This document shows, piece after piece, positions 23,920 to 24,111 of a stretch of 24,111 bases of DNA (positions are counted from its first letter, which is position 1; the number at the start of each line of letters is the position of its first letter). The notes under the pieces were generated by a model. The model was not told the DNA's origin. It did not search any database and saw only the letters and a program-made list of their open reading frames with translations. Position numbers and translations under genes: made by a program. Source of the DNA: Kiritimatiellia bacterium (GTDB lineage Bacteria; Verrucomicrobiota; Kiritimatiellia; RFP12; UBA1067); NCBI GenBank assembly GCA_017508315.1, contig JAFVZE010000374.1, positions 1 through 24,111 on the forward strand, read 5' to 3'.

Positions 23920-24111
23920 TCATACCAAGACATCCTTCCCCTTGCGCAGAAGCCTGTAGCGCTGCAACGGCGACTTGGGCTTCTTGGGCAATGTCTGCGC
24001 GATGTAGCCCTGCGCCATCAGCGGACTTAAGTAGGCCTTAGACAACCAAGGCTGGCTCGAAATACCCAGCTCTGATGCGAGCTCACCCCTGCTTCTCTCC
24101 CCTGTCACGAG
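23920..24111 (-). CDS. Winged-helix C-terminus of a Fic- or AlbA/RecG-like protein (3' end only)
   Basis: Sixty-three codons are open from the window edge to TGA at 23920. The sequence GERSRGELASELGISSQPW, then LSPLMAQGYIAQTLPKKPKS and QRYRLLRKGK matches the winged-helix tail of proteins with an ATP-binding AlbA_2 (RecG-related) or Fic domain, where it follows the pattern R-x-E-L...L...Y-x-x-P-L-x-x-x-G-x-I...P-x-x-P-x-S-x-x-Q-x-Y-x-L-T-x-x-G. Such proteins are regulators or toxin-like enzymes scattered in bacterial genomes. The N-terminal domains lie outside the window. GTG at 24108 is likely an internal codon. Confidence 0.6.
   Translation of the reverse strand, partial: LVTGERSRGELASELGISSQPWLSKAYLSPLMAQGYIAQTLPKKPKSPLQRYRLLRKGKDVLV

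Larger units (their letters stand above)
23558..23923 (-). pseudogene. Glutamine-amidotransferase-like protein, C-terminal fragment
   Basis: An open frame from ATG 23923 gives 121 residues. The first ~18 are encoded by tandem repeats and the palindromic element. From about residue 19 the sequence looks like genuine protein: LDHIDYLVLPDGIASRYS, then LLDAYFARGGRAVGWGAGAE and a short tail. The pattern (D-Y-L-V-L-P-D-G, then a helix, then G-W-G-A-G-A) resembles the C-terminal part of class-I glutamine-amidotransferase-like (BPL_N/ThuA-like) domains, with Gly where active enzymes have the nucleophile Cys. The N-terminal half is missing exactly at the element, so this is read as a truncated gene. 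An ATGA overlap with the upstream gene's stop and an AAGG at 10 nt would still allow translation. Confidence 0.5.

Noticed and set aside
1..24111. CRISPR arrays, tRNA or rRNA genes, transposase genes
   Set aside because: No regularly spaced repeats, no clover-leaf or rRNA-like stretch, and no transposase or integrase reading frame were seen.

Overview
The window looks like a carbohydrate-utilisation region from a member of the PVC bacteria, most likely Lentisphaerota (Victivallis-like) or Kiritimatiellota. That placement is inferred from style and not from a marker gene. The DNA is moderately GC-rich. It carries many secreted glycoside-hydrolase-type proteins, large secreted beta-strand-repeat proteins with W-x-G...NW motifs, a XylR-type (sugar-binding domain plus AraC HTH) regulator, and no SusC/SusD pair.

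Region A (1-11124) is one long minus-strand operon divergent from a plus-strand GntR/FCD repressor gene. In transcription order it encodes 2-keto-3-deoxygluconate kinase, a secreted BNR/sialidase-fold protein, a secreted beta-strand protein, a secreted pectate-lyase-fold protein, a GH106-like rhamnosidase fused to an SGNH esterase, and the start of an NRAMP-like transporter that runs off the window. Most junctions are tight (4-bp overlaps or gaps of 5-28 bp). The operon has a near-consensus promoter bracketed by two copies of the palindrome CTTG-N4-CAAG, which is the kind of site a GntR/FCD repressor uses. The gene set fits degradation of a rhamnose- and uronate-containing, possibly acetylated polysaccharide such as pectic rhamnogalacturonan, with KDG as an end product.

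Region B (about 11170-22190) is a second minus-strand gene set divergent from the XylR-type regulator. It contains a sugar-porter MFS transporter, a PIG-L/LmbE deacetylase, a GH20 beta-N-acetylhexosaminidase, a secreted metallophosphoesterase-like protein, a 1031-residue beta-strand protein, a CBM plus GH-A-like protein, and then gene debris: a beta-strand remnant and the last ~81 residues of L-fucose isomerase. This suggests amino-sugar/fucose glycan use, now partly broken. An imperfect 11-bp direct repeat upstream of the transporter is a candidate operator for the XylR-type regulator.

Region C (23390-24111) is a scrap zone. It holds a tiny hydrophobic ORF, a truncated glutamine-amidotransferase-like fragment and the 3' end of a gene with a winged-helix tail.

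The strongest unexplained signal is a small palindromic element, TTRGCAAAAAG(GGTCA)GACCCTTCTGTATA. It is present three times (11418-11442, 18234-18258, 23868-23897). Two copies sit exactly where genes are truncated, and the third lies at an intergenic junction where it creates a TATAAT. A second notable signal is that both regulators and the MFS gene have extended -10 promoters (TGnTATAMT) only 7-9 nt before the start codon with no Shine-Dalgarno, suggesting leaderless mRNAs.
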